This document shows, one piece after another, positions 59,656-64,000 of a stretch of DNA of 64,000 bases. Location of the stretch: NCBI GenBank assembly GCA_022813625.1, contig JAKLMB010000008.1, forward strand, positions 806,001-870,000. The letters run 5' to 3'. The position numbers were made by a program, and so were the translations under genes. The first letter of the stretch is position 1. Every line of letters starts with the position of its first letter. The notes below the pieces were generated by a model that searched no databases, was not told the origin of the DNA, and saw only the letters and a program-made list of their open reading frames with translations. Source of the stretch: Aaosphaeria pasadenensis (taxonomy: Eukaryota; Ascomycota; Dothideomycetes; Pleosporales).

Positions 59656-60753
59656 TTGCGAATTATCTGACTCGGTTGATGGGGTGGAAAGGACGCAGTC
59701 GTAGATCCTGAGTTCCTTTTACATGAGTCCGGTGTGGTCTAAATTTGTCTTAGAGGCGAACACAAATTCAAGCCCAATATACCTCTAATAATACATGCCT
59801 GCGAGTGGATACCTCTGCACCAAATTTTACCCTGCATCGTCCCATGTGCGCACACGATCAGACGCCTCTCCCTGCACTTCTGAATGCCATGCTATGAATT
59901 AACGAGACAACCCATCTGCGTTAGAGAAAATCTTCGCTTATAGTCTCTCATGGAAGTATCCAAACGCCACCGCCCATTGAGGACTTTGCAACTGAAGGTA
60001 GGTTCTCTCCGAAATCCAGATCGGCGCCCATCCAAGCTGGTAATCCTATTGTCCAGTCTCTTGTGGATTATTCATCAGTTGAACCCTCAGGGAAGCCATC
60101 TCTAGCAAAGTTACACCAGAAACGCAACCCTGTGTGCGAAGGGAAAGTGTACCTTCATTTGATTCGAACGGGAGAGCTTGCGACTACCATCCTTAAGAGG
60201 ACGTCAACGAGCGCCTTCACTTCACATGGTGGGAGATATTGCTGGCGTTGAGCTTTCCCTTGAACGTGGCAACTTATCGTTTGTACACCTAACTACAGCG
60301 TAGTCTGCATGGCTCGATTGATGTTCATAACGAACACGGCAACAGTTCTTATGGGTCTGTAGCTTTAACATTTAAAATACCAATCATAAGATGAGATACG
60401 TAAAATTTAAGACTAGAACAAGTCTCCAAATATTCTGAACTCAGATATCGCGAAAAAGTACTCTAAATTAGGCAAGTGTTCCGTAATGCGGCTAGCGGGT
60501 GTTCCCGCAGGCACGGCAGGGAATCACACATTACACTACTCTTGAGAAAAAAGGTCTGACGGTAAAAATGATGTATATATAAATTTATTAAAATAGAGTG
60601 CTATCAATGCGACCAACGCCGATACAGATGAAAATGTTGCGTGCATAAATGCTAGGTGGTTGTTCTGTTGCTATTTGCTGCCGAGAAATTTCTGGTAGCT
60701 ATGATGTTTTTTGAAGCGTTGCGCTTTAGTCCGTGTCTAGATAATCACTACTG
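59656..60753. other. Intergenic region, convergent gene ends
   Basis: About 1.1 kb between converging 3' ends. Becomes AT-rich from about 60350. Short ORFs only. No gene or repeat recognised. Confidence 0.5.
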
Positions 60754-63678
60754 CTACGTGCCTTTGGGTGAGACCTTCGAGGCCCTCCTGAGCTGGCGGC
60801 GTGGATACCCTACCTCTCGAGGTGGCTGGCTCTTATCAAACGTCTGCGTCTCGGGCTCTTTGTCCGCAAAAGACACTGAAAGACCTTTCCGAGAAGTCGT
60901 GGACGACAACCTCAGAGCCGAAGCAATCCGTTCACGATTGATACTTAGGAGACGCATGGTAGAACGCCTGCGTAGTAGACGTGCCTGGAACTGTGCCGAA
61001 TTGTCTGCAACACCTTGTACGGTGAAGTCTTCCGGTCTCACCTCCAGAGTTCTCAAGAAATCCTCATTGAAAACAGCAGGATCGGCAAGATTCATGAATG
61101 CTTCGAATTCTTCATCGTTCATGTGTAATATGTCAGCACCGGTGTTGTCAGTATTGTTGAGTCCAAAGGCACCCTGGTCCGCGTTGTTCTCAATCGCAGG
61201 CACATACTGTGTGTATTGGGTGTATTGGCCGTCTTGTGGGTATTGTTGTTGATACTGATAATTCGGCTGCGCCATAACAGCAGGTAGTACCTGAGTAAAA
61301 TCTTCAACCTGAGATACTAGTGGGAGCAACGGAGCTTCGTCGTCTACCGCAAGGAAATCATCAGGCTCAGCATAGGTCTTGGGGTATTTTCCGGTAGCCT
61401 TGAACTCCTGCACACGAGCACTGCGACGAGAAGCCTGTGTGCCATGCTGTGTAGAATTCAAGCGGTCGCCTACGTTGTCATCGTCGGATTCGCCGTCATG
61501 CTCCCATTGTGTCGGGTCATAATGATCATTAATATCATCATCAGAGTCTTCTTCAATATTTCCATATTTACTGCCGTTGGTCTTCGCTGGGGTTAGTTCT
61601 TCGCTCGGTCCTTCGCTCTGGGGCACTAAGCTCTTGGCTACTATTCTCTTGGGGGTAAACCCTTTATATTTCGGCCTTTGATTTCCCATCTTTTTAAGGT
61701 ATAAAGGCATATAAGAATAGAAGGCTGTCTTAAGCAATTCTTCGTTGATGTATCCCTCAACTCTCTTGAGGAAAGTATCGAGACTTTTGTCAAGTTTTGC
61801 CATCTCCTTCATATAGAGTTTCTGATCTTTCTTCGTTGTAAGTCCCAGGACTTTTATCATATGGATGGGCTCAGAAAAAGACACCTTTAGAATGCCACAG
61901 TGGATGACAACATTTGTAGCTGACACACCATGCAGGACTAGTTGCTTATGTTGGGCCGGAGGGCGCCTTTCTCGCTTACGGATGTTCATCCAGTAGGTGA
62001 GGGAGTGTCCCCAAAGCTCCTTTTCCTGTCTTTCGCCTCGCCTATCCAGATCGTGCAATGGATAATTTTGGAATTCGAATAGCGTACGTAGCCGGCCTAT
62101 CTTGCATGCACGGAGGAATTCCTTTGTGATAGAGAGCTCAGGCCCGTTACGAAGAGATGCCGCCCATCGTCCACCCGGTTCCATCGAGAATGCACGAGTA
62201 TCTATCTTGATGTCTACATTAGGTGAAGCGACGAGGAAGGGTAGGTCTAGGAAATCCTCCATGCAGTCGAGATGGACGTAAAAGGAAGCTAGGTTGGGGT
62301 CGGACTTCTGGTCGTACTTGTACCACTTCTCGTCAAAGGCAACCCGATAATGGCCGTGAAGGATCGCGCCTGTCGGCTTGTCTGACCAGTCACGATTTCG
62401 GTTTGGGCAACCGGCGAAGCGGCATGTCGACCAAGTTGACGTGTAATAACGACGAGCTGAATCTGTGGGTGTTTTCTGGATCCATAGAATGAGCTTCCTG
62501 CCCTTACTCTTGTCGGTGGGATAGTTAAGGATGAAGTCGTTCATCTGCCTTGCGGTAAGCGTAAACGCTTTAAGCTCGCCAAAATCATTATACTTGAATT
62601 TGGTACTTATGCCTTGCCAGTCTCCGACTGGGTGCTCTTGACTTGGGTATTCCGGTTTATAATTGTTAATTTTCCCCGTACGGGTTGACCTGCCTTTAGT
62701 CGCTTTGTTGATCCTAACCCACTTCTTGTCATCATCAAGTTGTGGCTTCTCTGGCTTGTACATCACATTTAAGGAGTCGCGGTCATCAACATCAGCAGAC
62801 CTGTGACTAGCTTCTGGGGAAGGGCCCATTCTTGACTGTGGATCATAGGAGACCAATGAGGACTTTCCCGTCGAGTTGTGTCCAGACCAGCCATGACGAG
62901 GACTCCTTCGAGGAGAATTTGGATGATTGTCTTGACTATCAGAGTCCACTAAGTTCACCCGTGGGCGTTTACATTTCCCTATGTAGCTGTTAGTATCAGA
63001 TAGCCGCGAAGTCCAGCATTGCTTCTTACCGTCATTGTTGCGTGGCGCTACAGAAGATGACCGACGGCGTTTCCGCGTATCAAGTGCAGTGAGAGGGACA
63101 TGGCCTTCAGCTGGTTGTTGATATGTGGTGTGATTATTACTGTTATCACGAATATCATGTTGTTGCGCCGCGCAGTCATCGTAAGCCCCATAGTTATTGT
63201 ATCCGGGCATAAGGGAGTACTGATAACGAACCGGGGTGGCATAAGCGTTCGACGGTCGCGGGGCGACTTCATATGCTTTCTCTGGATCACTTGGCACAGC
63301 AGCGTTGCTTCTAGCAAGTAGTCGCATAGAAGCTTGCTGTGTCGAGTCATCTAGGCCGTAAAATGTGTCGGGGGCGATGCCAGATGATTGAAAATCAACC
63401 TGGTATGGTGCAGGAGCATCTAATGCTGGATCAATGGTGCAAGAATTGTCCAAGGACCGTGGATCAAGGCCAAACCCAGATTGTGCATTACTTGGTACAG
63501 CAGCATTATCCATAAAGTTAAAGTTATATTCTCCTACTGGTTGCAAGTTTTGGATCCATTCCGAATCATTGAAGTTAGGAAAATCGAACGCGAGCTGTTC
63601 GCCATCGTTACGGGATTTCCCAGAGCTACGACGCCGGTCTTGCGATCCTGGGGAAGCGCCAGCGGACTTTCTTGACAT
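60754..63678 (-). CDS. Lineage-restricted protein with CRFAGC...YVHLDC motif
   Basis: Two exons, 63678..63030 and 62978..60754, coding 957 residues. The 51-nt intron starts GTAAGA, holds a perfect TACTAAC branch site and ends ATAG. It has no stop and a length divisible by three, so it can be misread as coding (974 residues). The start MSRKSAGASPGSQDRRR is the first ATG. Residues about 1-330 are Ser/Asn/Gln-rich. A central folded region contains CRFAGCPNRNRDW, a HYRVAFDEKW segment and FYVHLDCMEDFLDLPFL, a Cys/Cys...His/Cys pattern that could bind zinc. I know similar short blocks from Dothideomycetes-only proteins that occur in several copies per genome. The C-terminus is acidic, then a basic tail. 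A nuclear role is possible (KRRRSSS stretch) but unproven. Confidence 0.85.
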   Translation of the reverse strand: MSRKSAGASPGSQDRRRSSGKSRNDGEQLAFDFPNFNDSEWIQNLQPVGEYNFNFMDNAAVPSNAQSGFGLDPRSLDNSCTIDPALDAPAPYQVDFQSSGIAPDTFYGLDDSTQQASMRLLARSNAAVPSDPEKAYEVAPRPSNAYATPVRYQYSLMPGYNNYGAYDDCAAQQHDIRDNSNNHTTYQQPAEGHVPLTALDTRKRRRSSSVAPRNNDGKKQCWTSRLSDTNSYIGKCKRPRVNLVDSDSQDNHPNSPRRSPRHGWSGHNSTGKSSLVSYDPQSRMGPSPEASHRSADVDDRDSLNVMYKPEKPQLDDDKKWVRINKATKGRSTRTGKINNYKPEYPSQEHPVGDWQGISTKFKYNDFGELKAFTLTARQMNDFILNYPTDKSKGRKLILWIQKTPTDSARRYYTSTWSTCRFAGCPNRNRDWSDKPTGAILHGHYRVAFDEKWYKYDQKSDPNLASFYVHLDCMEDFLDLPFLVASPNVDIKIDTRAFSMEPGGRWAASLRNGPELSITKEFLRACKIGRLRTLFEFQNYPLHDLDRRGERQEKELWGHSLTYWMNIRKRERRPPAQHKQLVLHGVSATNVVIHCGILKVSFSEPIHMIKVLGLTTKKDQKLYMKEMAKLDKSLDTFLKRVEGYINEELLKTAFYSYMPLYLKKMGNQRPKYKGFTPKRIVAKSLVPQSEGPSEELTPAKTNGSKYGNIEEDSDDDINDHYDPTQWEHDGESDDDNVGDRLNSTQHGTQASRRSARVQEFKATGKYPKTYAEPDDFLAVDDEAPLLPLVSQVEDFTQVLPAVMAQPNYQYQQQYPQDGQYTQYTQYVPAIENNADQGAFGLNNTDNTGADILHMNDEEFEAFMNLADPAVFNEDFLRTLEVRPEDFTVQGVADNSAQFQARLLRRRSTMRLLSINRERIASALRLSSTTSRKGLSVSFADKEPETQTFDKSQPPREVGYPRRQLRRASKVSPKGT

Positions 63679-64000
63679 TGTAAAATATTTATCGAAAGGA
63701 GCTGTTGAACAAGTCGCTGGTCAGTCGATGTTGTGATTCGGGTGAACGTCAAATGGCGTTGTGAGGTTTCACGACGAGAATAATCAATGATTGAATAGGA
63801 TGGATGAATGAATGAGGCAAAGTGGACTATATATTTCGAGGAGACGGATGCGACGATTAACGTCTTTGTGAATGTTTCCATTGTAGAAATGCATTGTAGG
63901 CTATACTTAGTATCTAGATAATGAATTACAACAATGTACGTAAATACGTCTAAGAATGCTGAGAATGCTGATACTAGCTCTGAAGACAACAAAGGGTGAA
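63679..64000. other. Upstream region of the lineage-restricted gene
   Basis: About 320 bases of promoter and leader. No further gene start recognised before the window ends. Confidence 0.5.

Overview
The window is nuclear DNA of a filamentous ascomycete. The support is short GT..AG introns (about 50-140 nt), Zn2Cys6 and C2H2 regulators, a GH125 mannosidase, a fungal NLR and several fungus-only families. Some of these families I know mainly from Dothideomycetes, so a dothideomycete is my best guess (inference). All gene models come from reading the sequence. Splice sites were picked by consensus, frame and family similarity, and were not tested against transcripts.

Layout, left to right: a partial Zn2Cys6 protein whose zinc cluster lies near its C-terminus (minus strand, runs off the left edge); LSM7 (+); a 1180-residue repeat-rich Gly-zipper/coiled-coil protein (-); a small basic disordered protein (+); a kinase-fold protein with lost catalytic residues (+); a possible small Cys-rich protein (+); about 5.8 kb with two minisatellites and no convincing gene; a C2H2 regulator of BrlA-like type (+); a one-helix membrane protein (+); a Zn2Cys6 factor with two tiny 5' exons (-); a secreted GH125 mannosidase (+); a GSWDNF-motif protein (+); ribosomal protein uL2 (+), convergent with APC4 (-); a NIPA-type magnesium transporter (-); about 4 kb of repeat-rich noncoding DNA; an acidic DYSDDE protein (-), divergent from delta-COP (+); an NLR of alpha/beta hydrolase - NB-ARC - TPR type (-), divergent from a DUF6601-like membrane protein (+); and a large lineage-restricted protein (-).

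Conserved housekeeping genes (LSM7, uL2, APC4, NIPA, delta-COP) alternate with accessory stretches. The most interesting accessory block is 54.4-63.7 kb: a complete-looking fungal NLR head-to-head with a two-helix membrane protein, next to a lineage-restricted Cys/His-motif protein. The NLR has apparently intact Ser and His in its hydrolase domain and a 12-nt coding minisatellite. Fungal NLRs often control self/non-self recognition and cell death, so this pair is a reasonable candidate for a small immune module. That is inference from architecture and orientation only.

Split genes worth noting: the GSWDNF protein only makes sense when two upstream exons are joined; the Zn2Cys6 factor needs exons of 36 and 33 nt; delta-COP has an ATG-only coding exon; and two genes carry in-frame, stop-free introns (57 and 51 nt) that a long-ORF reading would translate by mistake.
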